64,000 nt of DNA from VXNJ01 sp009840625. GTDB taxonomy: Bacteria > Chloroflexota > UBA11872 > VXNJ01. Location: NCBI GenBank assembly GCA_965207915.1, contig OZ242304.1, positions 1,364,001 through 1,428,000 on the forward strand, read 5' to 3'. Made by a program: the position numbers and the translations under genes. This document shows, piece after piece, positions 41,695-51,076 of the stretch (the stretch's first letter is position 1; the number at the start of each line of letters is the position of its first letter). Under the pieces are notes generated by a model. That model did not search any database, was not told where the DNA came from, and saw only the letters and a program-made list of their open reading frames with translations.

Positions 41695-44217
41695 TCACTC
41701 TGCGGGTTCGGCGGTGCCTTCTGAACGCTCGGCCACGCTTTCGACAGCATCATCGGCAAATTCGCCAGCTTCGATAGATTCTTCCGAAACCGCCAGGCCG
41801 GCAACTTCCTCGCCCTCGTTGAGGCGTTGGACGATCATCCCCTGGGCATAGCGGCTCTGGGTCCGCAGCTCACCCAGCGACTGGCGGATCATCTGGCCGG
41901 AGTTGGAGAGCAGGAACATCTGCGCTTCGGGGTCTGCGAACACCTGCGCGGCCACCACGTGACCGGTCTTGCGGCGCAGGTTTATTGCCTTCAGCCCCTT
42001 GCCGCCGCGCCCCTGCGGGCGAAATTCGCCGATTTCCATCTTCTTGCCGTATCCGCCCGAGGTGATAACGACCACGTAATCGTCGTCGTTCGTCAGGTCC
42101 ATCCCGACCACCGAATCGTCATCGGAGAGCCGGATCCCGAAAACGCCGCCGCTGGTTCGCCCGCTTATCCGCACGTCGTCCTCGTGAAAGTGGATTCCCA
42201 TGCCGTTGCGGGTCAGGAACATCACCCGGTTGTCGCCATTGGAGGTGCGAACCCAGCGCAACTCGTCGTTTTCCTCCAGGCGCATCGCCAAGAGGCCGTT
42301 GGAGCGCACCGTGGCGTAGCGGGCCAGCGCGGTCCGCTTGACGTATCCGCGAACCGTGCCGAAGACCAGGTTGAAGTGCTCCTCGAAATTGCGGATCGCG
42401 ATCGGAGCCGTGACCTCCTCGCCTCGCTCAAGCCGCACCAGGTTGGCCAGAGCGTAGCCGCGCGCGCTGCGCGACATCTGCGGGACGTCGAATCCGCGCA
42501 GCTTAAACACCCGACCGCGGTTGGTAAACAGCAGCAGGTGAGCATGCGTGTTGGTCAGGATCAGGTGGTTGATCCCGTCCTCGTCCTGGTCGACGGCCAC
42601 CCCCCGGATGCCTTTGCCACCGCGGCCCTGCGACTTAAAGACGTGGCTGGGAACGCGCTTGGCGTAACCCTTCCTGGATATGGTGATCACCACCTCTTCG
42701 TCCGGGTTCAGGTCCTCATCGGACATGTCGGTGGAGAGCACGTCCACGATCTGGGTGCGGCGCGGCGTTCCAAAGCGGGCTTTGAGCTCCTGGGTCTCCT
42801 CTTTGATCACGTCCAGGACCTTGCTGCGGTCGCCGAGGAGTTCGACCAGTTCGCGTATGCGGGCCTGGATTTCCTCCAGCTCGTCGCGCAGCTTCTGGGT
42901 CTCCAGCGCAACCAAACGCCTTAACTGCATGTCCAGCACTGCGTTGGCCTGGATCTGGGAGAGCTCGAAGGCCTCCATCAATCCTTCGCGGGCGTCGTCG
43001 GTAGTGGGGGCGTTGCGGATCAGCTCGACCACCTCGTCGATGTTGTCCAGCGCGATCAGGAATCCCTCGAGCACGTGTTCGCGGGCCCGAGCGCGTTCCA
43101 GTTCGAAGCGCGCCCGACGCTCCACAACCTCGACCCGGTGGTCGATGAAGTGCGAGAGCATCTCGCGCATGCCCAGGGTCTCGGGTTGGCCGGCGACCAG
43201 ACTGACCGCGTTCACACCGAAGGTCGACTGCAGGGCGGTGTGTTTGAGCAGCTGGTTGGTGACGCTGCGCGGGAATGAATTGCGTTTGAGGACGACGACG
43301 ATCCGCATCCCGTTGCGGTCGGACTCGTCGCGAATGTCGACTATGTCGTCGATCACCTTGGCCTGCGCAAGTTCGGCGATCTTGACTATCAGGCGCGCCT
43401 TTTTCACCATGTACGGCAGCTCGGAAATGATGAGCGTTTCGCGTCCGTTGTCGGCCGTCTCGGGGGCGATCCGGGCCTGCATGGTGATGCTGCCGCGCCC
43501 GGACGCGTAGGCGGTTTTCACGTTTCGCCGACCGATTTTTCCGCCGGTCGGAAAATCGGGACCCGGCATGATCTTGAGCAGTTCGTCGACCGTCAGCTCG
43601 GGGTTATCGATCAGGGTGCAGATGGCGTCGGCGACCTCGCCCAGGTTGTGCGGCGGAATCTTGGTGGCCAGGCCGACCGCGATTCCGGCCGCCCCGTTGA
43701 CCACCAGGTTGGGGAACTTGCCCGGCAGCACCGCCGGCATTTCGGCGGTCGTGTCGAAGTTGTCGACGAAGTCGACGGTGTCCTGACCGATGTCGGCCAG
43801 CATGGCCTCGGAAACCCCGTTCAGCCGTGCCTCGGTGTAGCGCATCGCGGCCGGCGGGTCGTCGTCGATCGATCCGTAATTGCCCTGCCCGTCCACCAGC
43901 GGAACCCGCATTGCAAAATCTTGCGCTAGGTGAACCAGGGCGTCGTAGATCGCCCCGTCCCCGTGGGGATGGAATTTACCCATCGTGTCGCCAACAATGC
44001 GGGCGCTCTTGCGGTGCTGGCTGCCCGCCCGGGCGCCCAGTTCGAGCATCGAATAAAGGATGCGGCGCTGGACCGGCTTCAGGCCGTCGCGCACGTCCGG
44101 CAGGGCGCGCGAGACGATTGTGCTCATGGCGTAGTCGAGGTAGGCGGCGCCGATCTCGCTCTCGAATACGACGTCCTCGGTGTGCCCGATTCGGTCCAAG
44201 TCGCCAGAGTCGTTCAT
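41695..44217 (-). CDS. gyrA: DNA gyrase subunit A
   Basis: An 840-residue GyrA. The catalytic tyrosine is Tyr127 in AMRYTEARL, and the N-terminal IVSRALPDVRDGLKPVQRR is typical. GyrA-box type motifs QGRGGKG occur in the C-terminal beta-pinwheel. The quinolone-pocket helix reads HPHGDGAIYD, giving Gly88 where E. coli has Ser83, with Asp92 at the Asp87 position. The tail is acidic. Together with GyrB (not in window) it introduces negative supercoils. It starts five bases after the moaC stop. Confidence 0.97.
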   Translation of the reverse strand: MNDSGDLDRIGHTEDVVFESEIGAAYLDYAMSTIVSRALPDVRDGLKPVQRRILYSMLELGARAGSQHRKSARIVGDTMGKFHPHGDGAIYDALVHLAQDFAMRVPLVDGQGNYGSIDDDPPAAMRYTEARLNGVSEAMLADIGQDTVDFVDNFDTTAEMPAVLPGKFPNLVVNGAAGIAVGLATKIPPHNLGEVADAICTLIDNPELTVDELLKIMPGPDFPTGGKIGRRNVKTAYASGRGSITMQARIAPETADNGRETLIISELPYMVKKARLIVKIAELAQAKVIDDIVDIRDESDRNGMRIVVVLKRNSFPRSVTNQLLKHTALQSTFGVNAVSLVAGQPETLGMREMLSHFIDHRVEVVERRARFELERARAREHVLEGFLIALDNIDEVVELIRNAPTTDDAREGLMEAFELSQIQANAVLDMQLRRLVALETQKLRDELEEIQARIRELVELLGDRSKVLDVIKEETQELKARFGTPRRTQIVDVLSTDMSDEDLNPDEEVVITISRKGYAKRVPSHVFKSQGRGGKGIRGVAVDQDEDGINHLILTNTHAHLLLFTNRGRVFKLRGFDVPQMSRSARGYALANLVRLERGEEVTAPIAIRNFEEHFNLVFGTVRGYVKRTALARYATVRSNGLLAMRLEENDELRWVRTSNGDNRVMFLTRNGMGIHFHEDDVRISGRTSGGVFGIRLSDDDSVVGMDLTNDDDYVVVITSGGYGKKMEIGEFRPQGRGGKGLKAINLRRKTGHVVAAQVFADPEAQMFLLSNSGQMIRQSLGELRTQSRYAQGMIVQRLNEGEEVAGLAVSEESIEAGEFADDAVESVAERSEGTAEPAE

Positions 44218-44221
44218 AGGC

Positions 44222-44749
44222 CTACGCGATCTCGCCGGCCGGACCGGCGTCGTTGTCGGCGCGATAGTCGCCGCTGCGTCCGCCGGATTTCTCCAGCAGC
44301 CGGATGCCGCCGATCCGGATCGCGCGGTCGAGCGCCTTGCACATGTCGTAAACGGTCAGCGCGGCCGCGCTGACGGCGGTGAGCGCCTCCATCTCGACAC
44401 CCGTGGGCGCGAGCGCCGAAACGCTGGCCCGTACCCTGACCCGGTTCCATTCCGGTTCAGGTTCGAGTCGGACGTTCACCTGGGTGAGCGGCAGCGGGTG
44501 GCAGAGCGGGATCAGTTCGGCGGTGCGCTTGGCGGCCATCACCCCGGCCAGCTCGGCGGTGGAAAGGACGTTGCCCTTGCCCGATCCCTTAGAGGAGTCT
44601 TGGACGGCCGCGAACGCGGCCGCGTTCATCGTCACCAGGCCCTCGGCCAGCGCCCTGCGCTGGGTGGCGGGTTTGCCGGAAACGTCGACCATCCGCGGAC
44701 GACCGGATTGGTCAAGATGCGAGAGTGGTTGCTGGGGCGCGGAGATCAA
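44222..44749 (-). CDS. moaC: Cyclic pyranopterin monophosphate synthase MoaC
   Basis: A 175-residue MoaC, second step of molybdenum cofactor synthesis. GNVLSTAELAGVMAAKRT, IPLCHPLPL and GVEMEALTAVSAAALTVYDM are the family signatures, including the conserved His and the Lys-Ala-x-Asp region (CKALDRAI). Length is normal for the family. No other moa gene is nearby. It precedes gyrA with a four-base gap and may share its transcript. Confidence 0.95.
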   Translation of the reverse strand: MISAPQQPLSHLDQSGRPRMVDVSGKPATQRRALAEGLVTMNAAAFAAVQDSSKGSGKGNVLSTAELAGVMAAKRTAELIPLCHPLPLTQVNVRLEPEPEWNRVRVRASVSALAPTGVEMEALTAVSAAALTVYDMCKALDRAIRIGGIRLLEKSGGRSGDYRADNDAGPAGEIA

Positions 44750-44883
44750 TGCGTAAAGGGTGCCTTTCCGGGTAGCAAATTATAAGAAATCGGGGCTCCG
44801 TGTTTGAGGCTCGTATGATATTTCCGGACCGGACCGCCGCCGCGCTAACCTTTGGCTACCGTCACCTTTCCAAAGATGCTCAA

Positions 44884-45048
44884 ATGTCTGGTTCTGCCAG
44901 CCGTGGTCCGGGTATTGCCGCCTACGCGGCGACCATGGCCGCCTTCTTCCTGATCCTGTTTGCCGTCCACGGCGCGTTGGGCGACGCCCTGCCGGCCGCC
45001 CTGCAGGATCTGGTGGACTCGCTGCCGGTGCCGCTGCCGGGCATCTAG
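44884..45048 (+). CDS. Tiny single-helix membrane protein upstream of the ClpC-like gene
   Basis: A 54-residue frame from an ATG at 44884 with one hydrophobic helix (GIAAYAATMAAFFLILFAV) followed by a short amphipathic tail. It ends ten bases before the start of the ClpC-like ATPase, on the same strand. No family recognised. An in-frame start at 44800 adds 28 residues. Existence is supported mainly by position and hydrophobic pattern. Confidence 0.45.
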   Translation: MSGSASRGPGIAAYAATMAAFFLILFAVHGALGDALPAALQDLVDSLPVPLPGI

Positions 45049-45058
45049 GCCGGCCCCG

Positions 45059-47104
45059 ATGGCGACCGCCGCCCCGAGTCCCTGGTTGCTGCGATCGCGC
45101 TCCCCGCGCGGATCCTCCCCCCGCCGGCGCGGCGGTTCGCAGGGCCGCCGAAGTCGATCCCCGCTGGCCATGTACGGGGTCGATCTGACCCGCCGGGCCG
45201 GAGCCGGCGGCCTGGACCGCGTCATCGGACGCGGCGCCGAGACGCGCCGGGTCCAGGAGATCCTGCTGCGGCGCAACAAGAACAACCCCTTGCTCGTCGG
45301 CGACGCCGGGGTCGGCAAGACCGCGATCGTCGAGGGGCTGGCGCAGCGCATCGTGGCCGGCCGGGTGCCGCCCCAGTTGCTCGAACAGCGCCTTATCACC
45401 CTGGACCTTGCAGCCATGATCGCCGGGGCGCGCTACCGCGGTGAATTTGAGCAGCGGATAAAACTGCTGCTCAAGGAAGTGGCCGAGGCCAAGGACGTAA
45501 TCCTCTTCATCGACGAGATCCATTCGATCCTGGGCGCGGGGGGCGTCAGCGGAACGATGGATGCCGCCGGCCTGCTAAAGCCGGCCCTGGCGCGCGGCCA
45601 GATCCGCGTGATCGGGGCTACCACCTGGCGCGAATACCGGCGATTCTTCGTGCGCGACGCAACCCTGCAGCGGCGCTTCCAGACGGTCGCGGTGGAGGAG
45701 CCCGACCCCGAAGATGCCCGGGCGGTCCTCGAAGGTCTGCGCGAGACCTACGAGGAGTTCCACGGCCTGCCGATCTCGGACGAGGCGATCGAGTCCGCGG
45801 TGCGGCTCTCGGACCGCTACATCCCGGACCGCCAGCTGCCGGACAAGGCGATTGACTTGATCGACGAAGCGCTGGCGCGGCGCAAGACCGACCGCCTGAT
45901 GCCGCCGGACGAGATCAAGAAGATGCGCAAGGAGCTGACCCGCTTCCGCGAAAAGCGGGCCGAACTGGCAGTCGACGGCGACCAGGCGGACCTGTTGGCC
46001 GAATTTGCCGCCGAATCGCGGCTGCGCGAGAAATTGATCGTGGCCCGCCGCCGCTGGTACCGCCGTCTGCAGCAGAGCGCGACCCCCATCGACGAGAAGG
46101 CGGTAGCTGAGGTAGTTGCCGGGGCGACCGGGATCAACCTGGCCGATCTGACCGCGACCGAGTCGGGCCGGTACCTGGAACTGGAAACGCGACTGCGCCG
46201 GTCCCTGGTCGGCCAGGAGCAGGCGGCGCGCGAAGTCGCCAATTCGCTCAAACGGGCCGCCGCCGGCCTGAAGGCGCGGGAGCGGCCGATAGGGGTCCTG
46301 CTGCTGGCCGGCCCCTCCGGGGTGGGCAAGAGCGAGCTTTCCGAGCTGCTGGCCGAATTCGTGTCCGGCAGCCGCGACAAGCTGGTGCGGATCGACATGT
46401 CCGAACTGAGCGAACCGTTCTCGGTCTCGCGCCTTATCGGCGCGCCGCCGGGCTATGTCGGCTACGACGAGGCCGGCCGCCTGACCGAGGCCGTGCGTCG
46501 CGAGCCGTATTGCGTGGTCCTTTTCGACGAAATTGAAAAGGCGCACCCGCAAGTGCTCTCCCTCCTGCTCCAGATCATGGACACCGGGGCGCTCACCGAC
46601 GCGGCCGGGCGCAAGGCTGATTTCCGCCACGCGATCGTTCTGCTTTCGACCACCGCCGGCGGGCGCGGCGGCGCCGGAATCGGGTTCGCGGGGTCCGGTC
46701 CGGGCCGCATCGAGCCGGTCGATCCCGACCGCCTGGCCGGCGAGTTGCGCCGCCGCCTGGCGCCGGAATTTGTGAACCGGATCGATCGCATCGTTCCCTT
46801 CCGCGAGCTGGCCGAGGAGGACTACCGCGAGATCGCGCGGCGGCTCTTGGCGGCGGTGGCCCGACGGGCCGATGGTCAGGGCGCCCGGATCGAGTTCTCC
46901 GGCGCGGTTCTGGAGGCGCTGATCGCGCGCGCCCTGGAAGCCGGCAACGGGGCCAGGCCGCTGCGGGCGGCGGTCGAGCACGAGATAGAAGAGCAACTGG
47001 CTGCGGCCATGATCGCCGCCGGCCAGGACGGCCCGCGTGACTTCGAGGTGGGATACGAGGACGGGCGGTTCGAAGTGACCGAGTCGGCGGCGGAGCCGGT
47101 TTAG
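45059..47104 (+). CDS. ClpC/ClpA-type double AAA+ unfoldase lacking the Clp N-domain
   Basis: A 681-residue Hsp100 ATPase. Two AAA+ modules are present: D1 with GDAGVGKT (81-88) and ILFIDEIHS, D2 with GPSGVGKS and VLFDEIEKAH. A short ClpC-like middle domain (KKMRKELTRFREKRAEL region) lies between. The first 40 residues are a basic, Ser/Arg/Pro-rich stretch in place of the about 150-residue double Clp repeat N-domain. A second ATG at 45170 would remove this stretch altogether. A GIGF tripeptide-containing loop in D2 suggests ClpP binding is retained. Likely degrades substrates with ClpP (not in window) but with altered adaptor use. Confidence 0.9.
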   Translation: MATAAPSPWLLRSRSPRGSSPRRRGGSQGRRSRSPLAMYGVDLTRRAGAGGLDRVIGRGAETRRVQEILLRRNKNNPLLVGDAGVGKTAIVEGLAQRIVAGRVPPQLLEQRLITLDLAAMIAGARYRGEFEQRIKLLLKEVAEAKDVILFIDEIHSILGAGGVSGTMDAAGLLKPALARGQIRVIGATTWREYRRFFVRDATLQRRFQTVAVEEPDPEDARAVLEGLRETYEEFHGLPISDEAIESAVRLSDRYIPDRQLPDKAIDLIDEALARRKTDRLMPPDEIKKMRKELTRFREKRAELAVDGDQADLLAEFAAESRLREKLIVARRRWYRRLQQSATPIDEKAVAEVVAGATGINLADLTATESGRYLELETRLRRSLVGQEQAAREVANSLKRAAAGLKARERPIGVLLLAGPSGVGKSELSELLAEFVSGSRDKLVRIDMSELSEPFSVSRLIGAPPGYVGYDEAGRLTEAVRREPYCVVLFDEIEKAHPQVLSLLLQIMDTGALTDAAGRKADFRHAIVLLSTTAGGRGGAGIGFAGSGPGRIEPVDPDRLAGELRRRLAPEFVNRIDRIVPFRELAEEDYREIARRLLAAVARRADGQGARIEFSGAVLEALIARALEAGNGARPLRAAVEHEIEEQLAAAMIAAGQDGPRDFEVGYEDGRFEVTESAAEPV

Positions 47105-47191
47105 GAGATTTGGCCGCGACCGCGCGGCTAATCTATGTGCTATGTTCGTGCGGTCTGGGATGTGGCGGAACGACCTAGGTAAGGCGGAGGA

Positions 47192-48043
47192 TTGAAACTA
47201 CTTGGCCGGGGGTCCGGCAAGGGGCCCGACCTGTGGGTAGAGTGCGGCGGCTGCAAACGGATGCTGCACCGGCGCCGCGAGTTCGAACAGAACCTGCACG
47301 TTTGTCCGCGCTGCAACTGGCACGGGCGAATCGGAGTCTTTCAGCGGCTTGAAATCCTCCTCGACGAGGAGTCCGATTTCGAACAGGTTGGCCAGGACCT
47401 GGTTACCGGCGACCCGCTGGGCTTTAAGCGCGGCGAACTCAGCTACGGCGATCACCTGGCCCGCTACCGCGAGCGCACCGGCCTCAGCGAGGCCGCAATC
47501 GCCGGGCGCGGGCTGGTCGGAGGCCGGCCGATTGCTCTGGCGCTGATCGATTTCCGGTTCCTGGGCGCGTCGATGGGCACCGTCGTGGGCGAGAAGGTCG
47601 CGCTGGCGATCGAGCTGGCCGAGGCCGAACGAATCCCGCTCCTGATCTGCTCCTGCTCGGGCGGGGCACGGATGCAGGAGGGCATGCTCTCACTGATGCA
47701 GATGGCCAAGACCGCCGCCGCCCTGGAGCGGTTCGGCCGCGGTGGCGGACTCTACATCTCGCTGATGACCGACCCGACCCTAGCCGGGGTGACGGCGAGC
47801 TTCGCCTCGCTGGCCGACGTGATCGTGGCCGAACCGGGGGCCACGGTCGGATTCACCGGGCGGCGGCTGATCGAGCAGATCGCCAAGCAGAAGCTGCCCG
47901 CCGACGCCCAGAGCGCCGAGTTCATGCAGAAGCGCGGGATGATCGACCTGGTCGTGCCGCGCCGCGCGCAGCGCTCCACGATCGTCGGCCTGCTCGATCT
48001 CCTTGCCCCGCAGGAAAAGGTCGCCGCGGAGGCGTCGGCGTGA
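47192..48043 (+). CDS. accD: Acetyl-CoA carboxylase carboxyltransferase subunit beta
   Basis: A 283-residue AccD, transferring the carboxyl group from biotin to acetyl-CoA in fatty acid synthesis. The N-terminal zinc ribbon is Cys18, Cys21, Cys38 and Cys41 (CGGC...CPRC). GGRPIALALIDFRFLGASMG and SCSGGARMQEGMLSLMQMAK are typical. The start is a TTG at 47192, the only usable start after an in-frame stop, with AAGGCGGAGG directly upstream. The stop overlaps accA by four bases. Confidence 0.96.
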   Translation: MKLLGRGSGKGPDLWVECGGCKRMLHRRREFEQNLHVCPRCNWHGRIGVFQRLEILLDEESDFEQVGQDLVTGDPLGFKRGELSYGDHLARYRERTGLSEAAIAGRGLVGGRPIALALIDFRFLGASMGTVVGEKVALAIELAEAERIPLLICSCSGGARMQEGMLSLMQMAKTAAALERFGRGGGLYISLMTDPTLAGVTASFASLADVIVAEPGATVGFTGRRLIEQIAKQKLPADAQSAEFMQKRGMIDLVVPRRAQRSTIVGLLDLLAPQEKVAAEASA

Positions 48044-49038
48044 CGATCCTGGAATTCGAGCTGGGGCTTTCGCAACTGCGCGCCGAACTGGACGAGCTGC
48101 AGCGCGACGGCAACGGCTCGCCGGGGAGGATCGAGCGCCTGAAGCAGCGCTTAAAGAACGAGACCGACGCGGTGTTTGCCGAACTTACCGACTGGGACCG
48201 GGTGCAGCTGGCGCGGCACCCCGACCGCCCGCACACTCTCGATTACGCCAACTGGTGCTTTTCGGGCTTTATCGAACTTCACGGCGACCGCAACTTCGGC
48301 GACGATCCGGCGATCGTCGGCGGGCCGGCGAGGCTGGGCGAGCAGTCGGTGATGCTGATCGGCCACCAGAAGGGGTCCGACGCGCGCGACAACCTGGCGC
48401 GAAATTTCGGCATGGCCAGCCCGGAGGGTTTCCGCAAAGCGCGCCGGCTGATGCTGCTGGCCGAAAAATTCGCCCTGCCGGTGATGACTCTGCTCGACAT
48501 ACCCGGCGCCAGCCCGGTGCTGGAGGCCGAGGAACGCGGCCAGGCCTGGGCCATCGCCGACAACCTGCTGACGATGGCGGGCCTAAGGACCCCGATCCTG
48601 ACGATCGTGATCGGCGAGGGCGGCTCCGGCGGAGCGCTGGCCCTGGGAATGGGCGACCGGGTCCTGATGCAGGAGAACACCATCTATTCGGTGGCCTCGC
48701 CGGAGGGCGCGGCCAGCATCGTCTGGCGTGATTACAAGTACGCCGAGACCGCGGCCGAGGCGCTGAAGCTGACCCCGCGGCACCTGATCGAGCTCGGGGT
48801 AATTGATGGAATCGTCGCCGAACCGCCCGGAGGGGCCCACACCGACGGTCAAGAGGCGGCCCGGTTGCTGCGCGAGACGTTGACGGCGCAATTGGACGAA
48901 TTGACCGCTATTCCGACCGCCAGCCTGCTGGAAGCACGCCACGCCAAGTACCGCGCCATGGGGGTTGAACACCTGCGCCGCGACCCCACGGCCGGCAAGA
49001 GCGGGCCGGACGAGGATGGTGGTCCGAACCGAGGCTGA
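48040..49038 (+). CDS. accA: Acetyl-CoA carboxylase carboxyltransferase subunit alpha
   Basis: A 332-residue AccA starting at a GTG that overlaps the accD stop (GTGA). The motifs FIELHGDRNFGDDPAIVGG, ARNFGMASPEGFRKA and IGEGGSGGALALGMGDRV are diagnostic. It forms the heterotetrameric carboxyltransferase with AccD. Biotin carboxylase and BCCP genes are not in this window. Confidence 0.97.
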   Translation: MTILEFELGLSQLRAELDELQRDGNGSPGRIERLKQRLKNETDAVFAELTDWDRVQLARHPDRPHTLDYANWCFSGFIELHGDRNFGDDPAIVGGPARLGEQSVMLIGHQKGSDARDNLARNFGMASPEGFRKARRLMLLAEKFALPVMTLLDIPGASPVLEAEERGQAWAIADNLLTMAGLRTPILTIVIGEGGSGGALALGMGDRVLMQENTIYSVASPEGAASIVWRDYKYAETAAEALKLTPRHLIELGVIDGIVAEPPGGAHTDGQEAARLLRETLTAQLDELTAIPTASLLEARHAKYRAMGVEHLRRDPTAGKSGPDEDGGPNRG

Positions 49039-49145
49039 CCGGCGCCCGGCTTGCGTCCGGACGCTGGGAGCGTCATGGGCCGGGAACGGAAAAGCGTGGT
49101 TTAGTCAGTAACCGCGGTCGGCATCGCCCGGCGCGGACGGCACAA

Positions 49146-50195
49146 CTACTGAAAGTCCTCAACCACGTCCAACAGCTGGGCGGTCAGTTTGCGGTTGGTC
49201 CCGACCGCAGCGTCGAGCGGGAAATCGACGATCGTCTGGTTCACCAGCGCCGGCATGTGCCCCCAGCGACCGCGTTCGGCCAGCGCCACCGCGCCGCGCC
49301 CGAGGCGCGTGCCCAGGACCCGGTCGTAGGCGCTTACCGTGCCGCCTCGCTGGGTGTGCCCGAGAACGACTTCGCGGGTCGAATAAGGGGTTCCTTCGGA
49401 GATCGCGGTAGCCAGCCGGGCGGCCAGCCGGCGGGTCGCCAGCAGTTCGTGACCAAACTGGTCGCGCTCGTCGACCCGGGCTGATGTGTCGCCCAGACCC
49501 GCGACCTGGGCACCCTCGGAGACGACCACCAGCGCGTAAGGCTGCCCGGCCGCGTGGCGGCGCCCCAGCACCGCGATCACGTCGGCTACGTCGGTCTCGG
49601 TCTCGGGCAACAGCACATAGTCGGCGCCGGCCGCTATTCCGGCGTAAGCCGCCACCCAACCGGCGTCGCGGCCCATGGTCTCGACCACGATCGCGCGGCG
49701 GTGCGAGCGGGCGGTGGTGCGCAGGCTGTCGATGGCTTCGGTCACGCGGGTGATCGCGGTATGGAAACCGATGCAGTAGTTGGTCCCGGTCACGTCGTTG
49801 TCCATCGTTTTGGGGGCCCCGACCACCGGGTAGCCGTCGGCGGCCAGCTGGGCGGCCACCGAGAGCGTGTCGTCGCCGCCGATCGCCACCAGGGCGTCGA
49901 TCCCGCCGGGGTCGAACAGGCGGGTGACACGGGCGTAGGTGGCATCGTCGCGGCGCGGATCGGTGCGCGAAGTGCCCAGCATGGTCCCGCCCTGGTAGAT
50001 GATTTCGGCAACGTCCTCGGGGACTAGCTCGGAGTAGTCGTCCTCCAGCGCGCCGGCCCAACCGTTCCGGTAACCGCGGACGGTCCAGCCGCGCCGGGAA
50101 GCCTGCAGAACGACTGCGCGGATTGCTGCGTTGAGGCCGCAGCAGTCGCCGCCGCCGGTGAGCAGACCGATGGTTCGTATCTGCCTTTCTGCCAT
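49146..50195 (-). CDS. 6-phosphofructokinase, predicted PPi-type
   Basis: A 349-residue phosphofructokinase. GLLTGGGDCCGLNAAIR starts the phosphodonor site. GGDDT (106-110) and PKTMDND (128-134) place Asp109 and Lys129 where ATP-dependent enzymes have Gly104 and Gly124 (E. coli numbering). This Asp/Lys pair is the known marker of pyrophosphate-dependent PFKs, as Asp blocks the ATP alpha-phosphate. The fructose-6-phosphate motif MGRDAGWVA is intact. Thus a reversible, PPi-linked step of glycolysis/gluconeogenesis is predicted. Divergent from the gene at 50255. Confidence 0.93.
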   Translation of the reverse strand: MAERQIRTIGLLTGGGDCCGLNAAIRAVVLQASRRGWTVRGYRNGWAGALEDDYSELVPEDVAEIIYQGGTMLGTSRTDPRRDDATYARVTRLFDPGGIDALVAIGGDDTLSVAAQLAADGYPVVGAPKTMDNDVTGTNYCIGFHTAITRVTEAIDSLRTTARSHRRAIVVETMGRDAGWVAAYAGIAAGADYVLLPETETDVADVIAVLGRRHAAGQPYALVVVSEGAQVAGLGDTSARVDERDQFGHELLATRRLAARLATAISEGTPYSTREVVLGHTQRGGTVSAYDRVLGTRLGRGAVALAERGRWGHMPALVNQTIVDFPLDAAVGTNRKLTAQLLDVVEDFQ

Positions 50196-50254
50196 CGCAA
50201 TTCAAACTTTCGGGTGGATCTTTTGACGAAGGTCGGCAATCCAAATGATGAACA

Positions 50255-51001
50255 ATGCGCGCCGATCGGCCGGCAATGGAGTTTGAAACCCTCACCCTGC
50301 CGCTGCCGCCAGGGAGCGGATTGGCGGGCCTGCGCATCCTGCACCTCTCCGACATCCACGCCCGCGGCGCCGGCTCGGCGGCCGTCCGCGCGGTCGGGGA
50401 CCTGGCCGGCGTCGACTGTGACATCGTCTGCCTCACCGGAGATTTGGTTGAGCGCCCCGACGGCATGGATCCGCTGGGCCGGGCCCTGGCCGGGCTTTCG
50501 CCGAAGCTGGGAATCTACGCCTGTCCCGGAAACCACGACCGCCAGCTCCCGCCCGGCGTGTTCGAGGAGGGTTTCGAGCGCTGGGACGTGGAGCTGCTGG
50601 TCAACCGGAGCCTGGTGCTCGAACACGCCGGGACCCGGTTCAACCTGGTCGGGACCGATGATCCCTACCACTACCGGCACGACCTTGCCGTCGCCTACGC
50701 CGGCGTTGACGAAAGCCTGGGGGTCCTGCTGCTCATCCACACCCCGGACGGGGTCTTCGATCTCGGCGGCCGTCGCAGCGACCTGGCCCTGAGCGGCCAC
50801 ACCCACGGCGGGCAGGTCTGTCCGCCGTTGCTGCCCGTCTCCACCAACACCCGCAATCGACTGCCGGACGCGCAGGGGGTAATGCTCCTGGACGGGTACC
50901 TCTGTCACGTCAGCGCCGGATTGGGCTGGTCGACCGTCCCCTGGCGCTGGCGTTGCCCCCCGAAGTCCCACCTGCTGGAGCTGGTCGAGGTATCGCCCTG
51001 A
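50255..51001 (+). CDS. Calcineurin-like metallophosphoesterase
   Basis: A 248-residue metallophosphoesterase with Asp33/His35 (LSDIHARG), GDLVE near 62, PGNHDR near 96 and SGHTHGGQ near 186. These are the binuclear metal ligands of the family. YaeI/LpxG-like phosphodiesterases have this arrangement. There is no membrane segment. A second ATG at 50276 is possible. Substrate unknown; stop lies 75 bases before the S9 peptidase. Confidence 0.9.
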   Translation: MRADRPAMEFETLTLPLPPGSGLAGLRILHLSDIHARGAGSAAVRAVGDLAGVDCDIVCLTGDLVERPDGMDPLGRALAGLSPKLGIYACPGNHDRQLPPGVFEEGFERWDVELLVNRSLVLEHAGTRFNLVGTDDPYHYRHDLAVAYAGVDESLGVLLLIHTPDGVFDLGGRRSDLALSGHTHGGQVCPPLLPVSTNTRNRLPDAQGVMLLDGYLCHVSAGLGWSTVPWRWRCPPKSHLLELVEVSP

Positions 51002-51076
51002 GGGCCCCGACGGCGCTCGGGTCCCGGGAGCCGGCCTGCGATGATTGCAGGTTCAGAGAGCAAGTGACGGGCATCC

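Noticed and set aside
41499..41804. Minus-strand 101-codon frame over the gyrA end
   Set aside because: It overlaps the gyrA C-terminus in another frame and shows no conserved features.
45575..46996. Minus-strand frame of 473 codons
   Set aside because: Antisense to the ClpC-like gene with clear AAA+ motifs on the other strand.
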